Under the pieces are notes generated by a model, which worked only from the letters and a program-made list of their open reading frames with translations, was not told the origin of the DNA and searched no databases. Position numbers and translations under genes: made by a program. DNA of 64,000 bases from Tremella fuciformis (taxonomy: Eukaryota > Basidiomycota > Tremellomycetes > Tremellales > Tremellaceae), in assembly GCA_032768795.1 (NCBI GenBank), contig CP136491.1:2480001-2544000 (forward strand), written 5' to 3'. Every line of letters begins with the position of its first letter. The first letter of the stretch is position 1. Below, in pieces: positions 45,287-55,887 of the stretch.

Positions 45287-48200
45287 CTAGATGTTGAATG
45301 GCACAGTAGGGTCCGCCCCCCAGTCAAAGCTGTTGCCCGCGACCTGACTCCATTCTCCGTCACCTGGCCCATTCGCCTCCCCGCCGCTCACACGACCGCT
45401 CTGGACAGGCATATACCACCCAGCCCCCCCGTTGCCGCTTGCACCGTGCTGCCACAACGGCGTCGGGGCACCCTGGCCCGCGACAGGCTGCACAAGACCT
45501 CCTTGCGCATGCCCAGGCGTGGTGGGAGGCTGCATGGTACCCGCATTGGCGGTTGCAGATCCGCTGACGCTACCACTCATACTGGCGGGTGTTGAGTGAT
45601 TGGAGGGATGCAGATAGGAAGTCGTCGCGCCCGGGGTCGGCTGAGGATCGGTAAGGAAAGCTGCAGACATGGCTTGCCAGATGGACGCGGTGTCCATCCC
45701 GGAGAAGCCTTGCAACATCTCGAGCCCGTCGAATGTGACACCGCCCAAATCGAATGAGTCGAGTCCGAAGCCCATGCCGGGCGTGCCGGCGATACCAGAC
45801 AGTTGATTTGAGGTTGTACCGCTGGGCGTCGAGTTTCCGAAACTGAATGAGCCGTTGTTCGTAGGATTCGGCGCTGGAAAGGCGGGAGAAGACATGTAGC
45901 TTTGGGGGACGGGAGGATGGAGGGGCACAGTGGAAGGTAAAGGAGCCGAATACGGGGGTATCGCTACTTCAGCAGCGGACCCTGCTGAAGTAGGACGTTC
46001 ACGCATAGACGAAGTCTCGTACCGTCCCGCCGTGGCCGTCGGCTGCAGCCTCGGCCGCTTCTCCTGCGATGTCGGCGAAGCTGACGGTTCGATTGCTGGC
46101 TTCCCCGACTCAGTGGTACCCAAGGCTGAGGATGGTCGAGGCTTCACGGACGCGTCTCGCGAGGTCGATTTGCGTTTCTTGTTGCCTGGGAGTCCATGAA
46201 CTTCGCCAGTTTCCTTCGCCTCGACCACCTCCTTGGCACGCGTCTCCACGTCATTCAACAGCTCCTTCAGCTTCCGGCTGCCGGGCCAGACTGGTTCAAG
46301 AGCCTGCAATACCCTTCTGCAGCTCTCAACTTGACCTCCAACTGCCTCCTCGATGATGTGGTCTCTGGCTTGAACCTCGCAGAGAAGTAGAATGACCGCC
46401 GAGGACCACAGAAACTGGCAGAAGAGGGCGAGGTGATGTGAGGGCGGGACGATGACCCGGGACTGGGCTGCCACATGTATAACCGATCTCGCCGCATCCA
46501 CGCAATGCTTGAGCGACTCGGAGGAAGGAGGCGGCCTTGGTCTGGGGAACTCGCGGGACGGAGGCAGGAAATTGCGATGAAGCGTGATGAGAATGGAGAA
46601 GTAACAGTTGGAGAGGGTGGCAGCCACGAGCTGAACAGGACGCGAGGCAGCTGGATCTTTGTATTTTGGCGGCTTCGTGTCAGAAGATTCATGCACACTA
46701 GTGGAGCACTGACCACATCGTGGGCGAGCCAATCTCGAATGGCCTTGTGGAGCTTTGTGATACTGGCCTGCTGGCTCTCGGCCCATTTGGGATCGGCGAC
46801 GCTCCTGCCGTGACTTGGTCGATACAGTAGCTGCCCCACTTTGCCGGCAATCTTACACAGCTTTGTCAAGGCGATAAAGCCAGACATCGTAGACTCGGGC
46901 GGCTCCTCGTAAGTCGCCGGAGGTTGAGTGGCGCCTTGGAGTGATAGGCGATGCAGCGTCTCGTCATCGACATTGAGCGGATAGCTGATGTCGACATCGA
47001 GGTCATCCACCCCTAACGGTCGCCCAAGAGCAATCGAGACGAGCCTCTCCAGACCATAGATGGACCACCAGCAGCGATGTGCGACCTGCCGTTGCTCCAA
47101 GGTCATGGCGAACGTTGTCGCTCGCTACCCCATCAGCTAGGATCGAGGTAAAGGAGCGCGAGGGTCTTACAGGTAGCCCAATGTCCTGACCGATGCGCAA
47201 AGCCTGGCCAGCGAGAAGCCACGCCATCGGCATGGCGTTGACGCTTGCTTGGAAAGCGGCCAATAAAGTGAGGCATTGAACCTGTCGGATCGTGACATCG
47301 CGAACCGTGGAATAGTGAAGTATCTCTGCGCGTTCATACCAGACAACGCCTGCTTCTGCTTCTCCCGGAAGGATGGTCTCGGCTTGGCCTGGTCCAGAGC
47401 TGGAATTCCACTTTGCGCGTTCGCGATGCCAGGCCGCGGACGACACGAGCACACGCTCGCCCAGGGCGAAGATGGCGAAGACAACGGAGACGAACTGTAC
47501 TTCAGCTTTGTACAGATGCTGCTGTCGCCTGACTCACGCCCTTGTCCGCCGTCTCGTGCACGCCCTCTCGTCGGCGGCGCATCAATTCCGCAAACTCCGC
47601 GCGGAACTCGTATTCCAGTACCAAGGGCAGGACCGGGTAAACCTCGTGGAAGAAGGCTTCCACCATCGCTTCGGCGGCCTCAGGCGGGGGATAGTTGACC
47701 TCGTCGACACTCGGCAGGGCCATGACTACTCCACTTCCAGCCACAGGCCCAAAGATGACCTTGCCGCCACTCTCATCGCCGCTGTCCCCGTCCTGCGCTT
47801 CCGTCCCGACGCCGTCCTCGCCCACATCCTGCTGTAACGACTTTTGCGAATGTCCCGAGTTGTTTCGGTGTGGTTGCGGGTGGAACTCGCCCAACAATGA
47901 CAAGGTATTGGAGCTGCCGATCCAGCGATAGTTGCCCCTGTCATCCTGGGTGAGCTGACCCGTGATCTCCTCATCGGCATCGTCGCCTTCCTCGCCCATG
48001 CCGCTGTCTATAGTCTCGTCTCCTGCGGCGTAGTCCGCCTCGTCGGCCCTGTCATCCGAAGGTAGCCCGTTTGTTTTACCCACGCCCGAGAGCCCACTGC
48101 CATCGTGGTTTGCAGCCTCGGGTATAAGGTCGGCCAAAGCTCCCCTTTCATACGCTTCCAGCAAAGGGCCAAGACGTCCGCTCAGCTGCTCAAGCACCTG

Positions 48201-48530
48201 CACCCTGCTCTCGAGGTTCTGGACATACTGCCGCGAGTACGCGGCGCGGTCCCTCGTGGCAGGGTAGACGCACTCGCTGCTGGTCTGCAGACACTGCTGG
48301 CAAGTGCCGAATGCCGGCGCACCATCCGCGTTGGACGCCGATGTGGGGAGGGTCGGTCCAGGGAGACACTTGATCTTCTTGGTGCGACACGATCTGCACG
48401 CCACGTACGTGCGCGTCTTGGCCAAGTCTTGATTGGCGGGGTTGTCGAGCACGGCGGAATGTGAGGAGGTGGATTGCTCGCGCTTCTTTTGGGGATGCTT
48501 CGGCGGCGCCGAGCCGGATGACGAGGGCAT
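45287..48530 (-). CDS. Zn2Cys6 transcription factor with fungal-specific middle domain
   Basis: From ATG 48528-48530 the N-terminus carries the binuclear zinc cluster: CRSCRTKKIKC, a loop of about 24 residues (longer than usual), then CQQCLQTSSECVY. A coiled dimerisation helix follows (YVQNLESRVQVLEQLSGRL). After an acidic stretch comes the Fungal_trans domain, recognisable at VAHRCWWSIYGLERLVSIAL and GRPLGVDDLDVDISYP. The C-terminal 400 residues are Ser/Pro/Gly-rich with likely activation regions, ending FDWGADPTVPFNI. Three or more introns. Zn2Cys6 proteins bind CGG-type sites as regulators; targets cannot be deduced. The MFS carrier gene lies upstream in the same orientation. Confidence 0.85.
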
Positions 48531-49000
48531 GTTGGCGAGGGAGATGGGACAGGGTGATGGGAGACGGGGGTGTCAAGACCCGGGAGGAAGCCAGTGTGGA
48601 AGGCGATGAGGACGGAGGTTCCGGCCGAGAGAGGGAGCGGGGGTCGAGGGCGGAGCTCGATGGATTGTTTCTATCTTGCCATGCCTGGAGATCGAAAGGT
48701 CGTCTCGCTTGGAGAACTATGCTCGGGGCTAGAAGAATGGATCGCTTGTGGGGGCCCTTGGGGACCCAATAGGAGTGGGGACGATGCTTTCGACGAAAGG
48801 GATGAGAAAGATGGGGAGAGAGAAGATGAGCAAGTAGTCGAGGAAAGTGGCCTTCGGCAATCAGTCACACCCGACGCCGAGCACGCGTATGACGACGGTG
48901 ACGACCACAGGCGGGGCGGCGCCGAGCCGAGTGCTGCAATGACAACTGTTCAAGGAATCGTCGATGGTGTACATTCGCATCCACAACATGGCAATCCCCA
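48531..49000. other. Between MFS 3' end and Zn2Cys6 start
   Basis: 470 bp on the promoter side of the regulator. A 150-codon plus-strand frame (48570-49022) is antisense to the MFS end, lacks a domain and is rejected. Confidence 0.5.
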
Positions 49001-50783
49001 TCATACAACTTGTGATCTATGAGCTGTGCCCGTCCGTACGACATCGAGTGAGTCAAAGGAGTCTGGTCGACTGCCGCCGACGTCGTCGCCAACCCCTTCC
49101 TGCATCGGCAACGCCTCGTAGACGCCGGCGGTATCCTCGCTAGCGTCTGGTCCTCCCTCGCTTAACGTCGTAGGCAAGAGCCTGAGGAGGGCTAAAGGCG
49201 GCACGGCGAGGGCCAGCATATACAACCAAGCCGTCTGCCTGCCCAGCGATCCTGCGGAATATTCGGTGGACGACGAATACACCCAGCCCGATAGCGCTGG
49301 ACCGAAACCTCGCCCAAAAGCCTAAAGGATCAGCCCTTGGCAGCAAAAAGGATGGTACAAGTGGTCGACTCACCCCTGCGATTAGGGAGATCGCACTTCC
49401 TGTCGCCCGAAGGTGGGGGAAGGGGTCAAAGACTGCCATTGTGAGTATATCACACATTCTGCCTTTCAGTTCCGCTTCAGACCGTCAAGGACTGATCTAC
49501 GGCCAGGCGACGCTCATAAAGTTGCGAAAGAGGGTTGAAGCCCCCAAGGTCGCCCACATTGCCCATCGAGCGTTGACGGCAAAGAACTGCAGCATAGGAA
49601 TAGATAGTGCCAATGCGACGCAAGCCGAGAAGACGACAACAAGGGTTCTATTGGTCCCGAAGCGAGCTTTCATCCATGGCAGCGTGAGAGGTGTAGTGAT
49701 GATGTACAGAGCCGAGCCGAATGTGTAGATGAGACCGATGAGCTGAACCGGGAGACCCAGGCCGCCTCGCTCGACAGATGTGTAGGTCATTACGGTCCAG
49801 ATGCCGTCAAAAGAGGACAACGCTATGGCTGTGTCAGCGCGCAGATCGTTTGTACTGATTCGACTCACCAAGTTGAAAGAAGCCAAAGATGAGGGTGATA
49901 ACGGAAAAGCCAGGGACTTTAAAGGACAGAGCGATATTGCGAGACCCGTGTTGTGCTTCTCGTCCTGTATCACCTTCCTTGTGCATGACAGCTGGGTTTG
50001 TCTGGAAAGTTCAGTCATGTTACGCGAGCAGACAGACACCCACCTCGGGCAGCTCAAAATATCCATACACGCAGGTGGCAATGCCGCTATGCTTGTCAGC
50101 GAGGGATTGTCCGGCTTCTTGAGATGCCTCTCACCAAGCTCCAGCGACCAGCATAGGCAGTGCGTAAGGCTTAGCCTGCCATAGCTGACTATCCCGTCCC
50201 AGCCAGCCCGGAAGCCGGCCGTAAGGGTTGGACAGCTGTCCGCCGATCAAAGATCCTAGAAGGAACCCAGTCGAAAAGGAAGGCGAAAAGAGCGAGAAGA
50301 CTCGGTCTCTGTTACTTGGCTGCGTTATCTCGCCGACAACAATCTTGGCCAGCACCGGTATGGGACCGAGACCGCCTGTCGCATCAGCTCGGCCCCGCCC
50401 ATCGTCTGAAAGAGCTCACCGACTCCGCGCCAAAAGATAACGTGCCAGACCTTCCCGCTCAGACCCACCATGCAACTCGCAAGAGAGACGAAGGTCACGC
50501 CGAGAATCAAGCAGGGCTTGCGTCCGTACCGATCCGCCAGCCTTGCCCATGTTGTCGCGACGATCGCCTCGACGATCATGAACATGCCTTCTGCCGTGCC
50601 GGCATAGAGGCCAACCTTGTCGAGCGGTACGTCGAAGGTCATGATGAACTCTGTGATGAAGGGGAAGACGACGCTGTATGATATGCCATCGATGATTCTG
50701 AAGGCGAGGACCGGAAGCAGAGAGCGCCATGGTATAGCAGATCCGTCAATATTGGATTCCTCACGCATTACCCTATGCCCCAT
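49001..50783 (-). CDS. Major facilitator superfamily transporter
   Basis: From ATG 50781-50783 the product starts MGHRVMREESNIDGSAIPWR, then the first membrane helix with the family segment PVLAFRIIDGISYSVVFPFI. The MFS motif A is WARLADRYGRKPCLILGV. A second conserved block is FSLFSPSFSTGFLLGSLIGG. The second half includes GLIYTFGSALYIITTPLTLP and ALALSIPMLQFFAV. The C-terminal tail is acidic and cytosolic. Around ten to twelve helices are expected, with several introns. It resembles the fungal YCR023C-type/drug-proton antiporter group in the plasma or vacuolar membrane. The substrate is unknown. Confidence 0.75.
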
Positions 50784-51225
50784 CGTATAAGATCATCGCA
50801 CCGCAAGATTGATCTTACGCTCGACGACGGAGGGCTTGATTCAAATCGAAGCTCCGTATCAGCAAGCTGAGCCGACGATGAAAATCGTCATGACGGGGCA
50901 CGGGGTCCGCACGATTGCGACCTCATGCTACCTGGAGGTACTATCTTGCGGGTCCTCTATCATCGCTTTCCCCACCATCCCCACCTGTTCAGGTTTCTCA
51001 CGGTGTACCGTAACACGTGGACGTCGGCCCTGATCGGACCTGGCGGAAGTAAATGTCCGGTACCGGTAAAAGGTAAAACAGAGTTACCGGGAGTCGACTT
51101 CTCCGTCGATCACCTTAAAAGACGTAACACGGATTCAGTACTGTCCTGCATTCAACACCTGTCAATACCACTTCTCAAAAGGCTCAAAAGCCCCTGTACA
51201 TAGCCCCTCTTCCCACAAATTTATC
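50784..51225. promoter_or_regulatory. Divergent promoter region of MFS and first SET-like gene
   Basis: 442 bp without protein-like frames. Repeated TACCGG-type words occur near 51058-51092; no factor can be assigned. Confidence 0.4.
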
Positions 51226-51990
51226 ATGCCCTCCAACTACTCTTTCCTCCCCCTCGACCCGCCCGTCGCGTATGTCAAGCCGACACCGTCCAACACACAC
51301 GGAGGCAAGACTTATGTCCCGACCCATCCCCAGCTATTCCGAGTCGAGTTCAGCACCTCAGCAGGAGCAGAAGAGAGCTTCTCAAGCCGGCTGGTGGCTT
51401 CCAGAGTCAGTGGCCTGATTTACAGACCGTATGGAGCTGATCGTCAGGAATACGGCGCCGGCGAAGTCATCTGCCATCTTGAAAACGTCAGTCAGGCGCA
51501 CGAGAAGGCGTACAGCTCGGTTCAGTATGGACCTGGAGAGACGGATCACCTCGAGCTGAATTCTGATCTCCTTTTCAGTGAGTCTTTGTGATCTTCCGAG
51601 CTTGGCGTCTCCCCACGGTACGAAGCAGCTTCGAAAACGGCTGATCACAGTGAACCACTCCTGCGCGCCAACGGTGGAGCTGGACCTATCCTCTCCACGC
51701 CCAGAACACTGGTCTGTACGGACATTGCAGGTAGTTCGAACGGGAGAACCTCTGACTTTCTTCTACCCTTCGACAGAGTGGAATATGGCGCAGGGATTCG
51801 ACTGCAGCTGCGGCGCTGAGGTGAGCATACGCGCACGATTGCGCTTGGGATAGCTCGTGCTTACGACCAGACCTGTCTCGGCCGCATCAGCGGGGCCAAG
51901 TGTCTGTCCTCGGATGAGCTAGAACGGAGAGGCGGCCTCAGTCGGCATATTCGGACTCTGAAACGAGAACAGGACACCGCCCGCGCATAA
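51226..51990 (+). CDS. SET-domain-like protein with post-SET cysteines
   Basis: Three exons join in phase: introns begin at GTGAGT near 51579 and GTGAGC near 51821, with CACAG and ACCAG acceptors. The SET C-terminal core is visible: HLELNSDLLF, then MNHSCAPTVELDL (the NHSC motif of the pseudoknot), and GEPLTFFYPSTEWNMAQGFD. The post-SET region CSCGAE then TCLGRISGAKCL keeps three zinc-type cysteines. The product is about 210 residues, short for a chromatin methyltransferase because pre-SET and the N-terminal SET strands are weak. Such small SET-like proteins are common in fungi and their substrates are unknown. A divergent paralogue lies downstream. Confidence 0.7.
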
Positions 51991-52716
51991 TTTGGTCAAA
52001 TGCATTGCACTGCTTGTGGCGTTCATCGCCGCATCAGCCCTACGCACGCGGCGGGGAGATCACCTGTGCCAATTCACTCGTATTGAGTTGCCGCTTTCTG
52101 GCGCTCGACTTATGATCGTTGTCCTCGTCGAAGCCGTTTTGGTGCCCGACCGTGACGCTCAGAGCTACGAACAGTTTTAGACAGCTCGAACGGTGCGGCA
52201 ATCCCACGATCTCACATCGCCCGGTCATGTCTCAGCATTAGACCAGGTACCCACAAACTTCGAATCCGAGCCGGCTCTTGTGAGGCTGGGCTCTGATTGT
52301 GCTACCTCGTCAATCATATGGACCGCCTTCTCACAGAGTTCTGAAGCGCTCGCCAAGCTTCTCGGCGATGAGCATCTTGCTTGGCAAGATCAGAACTGGT
52401 CGGCTGTCGCAAGAAGTCGTTCGGCCCGTGTAAGGCGACTCGAGCACTGACCCGTCTCACTGCGGGCTCGCTCGCTTCGCATTGTTTCATCACTGGGATA
52501 AGGGCCTTCTGAAGATGAGAGGAAGATCGCGAAGCTCACAAAGGCCGGGCATTTCCTTTCGGGTGTCTTGGAGCTGTTTGCCACGGCCCTCAGCCGTCGA
52601 GCCTCCCCATGTTCGCCCTCGTTACTTGCAAGCATCTATATACCTCTTGCACAGTCGCAGCTCGGATTGACTTCCATTTCTCTTCACATCTACGTCAAGC
52701 ATTGATCACGTTAGCC
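51991..52716. other. Intergenic between the two SET-like genes
   Basis: About 0.7 kb. Short frames on both strands, none with a domain. Confidence 0.45.
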
Positions 52717-53678
52717 ATGTCCTCTAAGGACACCAGCCAGAATGCCTCGGAAGTGCGAACAAAGCAGCTATCTGCTTTCCTACAGCGTGTCACCGACGTT
52801 CCGACAGAGACCCATGAGCTCTCCGAGCTCATTGCGAGTATGCCAGAGGGGGCTTTCCGGCCTGTGCGCCACGATCTGCCAGGGCAAGAATGGATGAAGT
52901 GGACTAAAGTCGAGAAAGACACTAGAGACCAGTATAAGCCCTCTCATCCAGACGTCATGGTGGCCGAATTCAAAAAGACAGGTGGTGGGGATCTCAAGGC
53001 CTCTAAGGTCAGTCGGTTTGAAATCGTTGTAAACTATTGATTGCGCACTTATGCTCAGAAGTTTGGAAAAGGCGACAAGATTTGCGATTTGGCCAATATC
53101 ACCATATCTGAACCTTCCTGGGGCTCGTTGCAGGTCTCTTGTGACCAACATATCAAGTTCAACTCGGACCTCTTTTACAGTCAGTCCCCTTTAGGCGAAA
53201 CGTATCGGGAGATTTGCGGGCGAGGTTGTCCTCTTAATAGCGCTGACGGCAGTGAACCACTCGTGTTGCCCCAATGTAGGGTTCTCGCTGTCGGGCGGAC
53301 CTGACGACTGGTATGCTTATGCGTTGTGCGACATTGCATCCGGGGATCGCCTGACTTTCTGTTATCCCGCAACGGAGTTTCACATGGCGTGCGCCTTTGA
53401 TTGCAGGAACAGTGCCGAAGAGCGAGGGGTGAGTCGAGGATCATCGGCGTGTCAAGACTGTGGCTTACCGATAGTCGTGTCACAAGCATATCGCGGGTGC
53501 CGCCTCGCTGCCCTTGTCTACGCTGCTGGAGCACAGGGAAGGTTGGGGAGTCACTGATCATGTCTTGACCTGCAAGCTCATGCAATTGGCCGTGAACAGC
53601 GCACTCGTCAAAGACTATGTGATAAGCAGGACCAAAGAGCTGCTACATGGCACAAGAGATGAAGTCACAAATGCCTAG
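52717..53678 (+). CDS. Divergent SET-domain-like paralogue
   Basis: From ATG 52717 the N-terminus (TKQLSAFLQRVTDVPTETHE) differs from the upstream paralogue. After two introns the shared core appears: DQHIKFNSDLFY, then NHSCCPNVGFSLSGGPDDWY, then GDRLTFCYPATEFHMACAFD. The post-SET cysteines CSCG are replaced by CRNS, and the final CLGRI-type zinc motif is missing. The last exon (SLPLSTLLEHREGWGVTDHV) resembles the C-terminal helix of the family, ending at TAG 53676-53678. Zinc binding and catalysis are therefore doubtful. Tandem placement and a shared splice position before NHSC indicate duplication. Confidence 0.6.
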
Positions 53679-54171
53679 ACTTCTGATCAGTCACACATAT
53701 TGCAGCACAGCGTGGCGCTTTGCGTCTACCTTCCTGTACTTCAGCAACATGTATCGTGTACAGATGTGATCGTGAACGATTCGAGGCCCATCTCGGTTTC
53801 CTTCTCAACTGGGTCAGAATTTTGTCAGGGAGTACCGACCATGCTTTGGTCTTAACAAGTCCCGACCAGCCAGCTGCACACCCCACCGTTCCTCACACAA
53901 GTGGTCAGGATGCCTGTGCTCGTTGCAGAATCAGTGTGGATGAATGAGCGGCGGCCACCACCAAAGGGCCGAGCTTGCTTTGTGCCACTGCTTGTTCGAG
54001 TCAAGTCATGGGCGTGGATTGGAGGGTTCGAGGATCAGACGTTCGCCGAGGCAGGGTAACACTGGCGAAAGCTATCGGCAAAGGTGGATGACGCTTCGTG
54101 AAAACGCATTCGAGGTGGTCGGTCTTGCTGATGGAGGTGGAGGTTGACCACGTCAACCCGAGGTGGGATAA
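53679..54171. other. Intergenic, no gene seen
   Basis: Region between the second SET-like gene and Helitron-like copy 2; only short frames. Confidence 0.45.
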
Positions 54172-54854
54172 TCAGCGTAGCTCTTACGGGGCGAATTTCT
54201 GCGGGTGTCCCTGGAACGAAAACGGTAAATGGGGGAATTAAATAAGAAAATTCCGGCCATTCTGATTTCATCAGCACAATCCTAATATGCATTGTGTCCT
54301 TGCCAAATTGCCTTTCATCAGAGAATAAAGATCTATGCATGAGGCTGATGCATGGAATGATCTCTGTAGCAGAACCAATCGCCTACATAGCTACTGCCAT
54401 ACCCTGCCCTATCATTGCACCAAAATGGTTACAATAGCGCAAGTCTGACAAGACTGCAATAGGCTTGCCAGGTGGCAGCTGTGACATAGCCCCTGTGACC
54501 AGCTTGGCATGCCTATGATCATCTGATCAGCCTAGCATGCCCAACAAGCACTTGCGCATCTCTTGATGAAGTGCTTTAGCTTGCAACTAATCAATGTTCT
54601 ACAGTACATCCGGCTTTGCCGGATGCTTGACCCGTAAGGGCTGCGATGGCTGCGCCGCTAGGCGCAAGGGGGGGTCTTGGGGGGGTGTCCCACCCCCCCA
54701 TGTCTAACGGAACCAAAGAACAAGGAATTGCATTAGGTTTTCCAAATTGCCTGAGAACCAATAACTTGAATACCTGATTAGAAATTCAGAGCTAAAAAAG
54801 AATTGAAATAACGAGCTACGCCCTATCGCGCACTTTCCTGCACGATCTACCTAG
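54172..54854 (+). mobile_element. Non-autonomous Helitron-like element, copy 2
   Basis: Same 683-bp unit as copy 1, TC... to ...CTAG, preceded by A and followed by T. No base difference from copy 1 was seen when read through. Its 3' end lies 37 bp before the start codon of the GFA-domain gene. Confidence 0.75.
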
Positions 54855-54891
54855 TGCTTGACATCCTTCTTTACGATTCGTCGTCATCATC

Positions 54892-55683
54892 ATGCCGGTC
54901 CTGCTGGAGGGGTACGTGTCCTGACAGCTGAGTTTCTGACATGCAGGTCGTGCCACTGCAAGGCGGTCAAGTACACTCTCGAGGTGAGTTGTGCGACTCT
55001 GCGGGGTCCAGCGTCATAGCGCTAATGCTTCAGTCGAATACGCCAGTGCCTTTCATGGTGAGCCTGACCTGTCCATTCAAGTCGCCGCCGACGGGCAGAT
55101 ATGCCAGTGCTCCATCTGCCGCAAGGTGGGCGGGTACATGGGGTCGTGCAACATCATGGGCAACACGGACACGCTGAAGATCTTGCGCGGGGAGGACAAG
55201 ATCAAGTAGGTCCCCCTCCACCCCACCCAACCTATCGGCTGCCCCTGCCCTTGTGCGAGGGCTGACTGTAGGGTGTACAAGGCGTGCATGAAGTTTGACA
55301 AGGACGACAACTGCACCGAGCGGTCCGAGTCGAAACGGTCTTTCTGCTCCGAGTGTTCTTCCATGCTGTGGAACTACCACGACGAATGGCCGCATGCGAG
55401 TTACGCCTGCGGTGCAGGCGGTCGCTTCTGACACTCAGTGGATCTACCCTTTTGCGTCGAATGTCGACAAGCCGAACCCTCTGCCCGATCTCCCTGCCGG
55501 GCAGCACCTGTTCGCTATCAAGCGCGATTCGTGCCCGAGCTATGTACCCCTGCCGCAGGGCTCCAAGGCGTACAAGGGCTACGGTCCGGCGAAAGGCATT
55601 GAGGTGAGTGGATGAATACTCTCGTCTGAGTTCGAGCTACCGAGCAGGCATGGCACAAGGAAACGGGGGCCTGGGTAGACTAG
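54892..55683 (+). CDS. GFA-domain (CENP-V/Gfa-type) zinc protein
   Basis: The short first exon MPVLLEG (ATG 54892) is spliced to SCHCKAVKYTLE. Later exons give YASAFHGEPDLSIQVAADG, then QCSICRKVGGYMGSCNI, FCSECSSMLWNYHDEWP and WIYPFASNVDKPNPLP. This is the GFA fold: CHC and CSIC plus CSEC cysteines bind structural and catalytic zinc. The last exon (AWHKETGAWVD) ends at TAG 55681-55683. Members include glutathione-dependent formaldehyde-activating enzymes, but most fungal ones have unknown substrates. Four introns. The upstream 37 bp end abruptly in a Helitron-like element. Confidence 0.7.
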
Positions 55684-55887
55684 GCGAGTCCCTAGTCGCA
55701 TCAAAGACAGTAGCAGCGCAGTTAGTACCAGTCGGTATGCCAGATGTACGTTTCCCTGATGTCTCATTACAAGCGACCAGCGCTTTGCATATCAACGCCG
55801 AAAGGGCGGGTCATTATACTTGACTACAGAAGCTACCTACGAAAATGTCCAGAAACCATGATCACCGCACTGCAAGCGAGTGGCGGA

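Noticed and set aside
48570..49022. 150-codon plus-strand ORF
   Set aside because: Partly antisense to the MFS terminus, no domain, biased composition.
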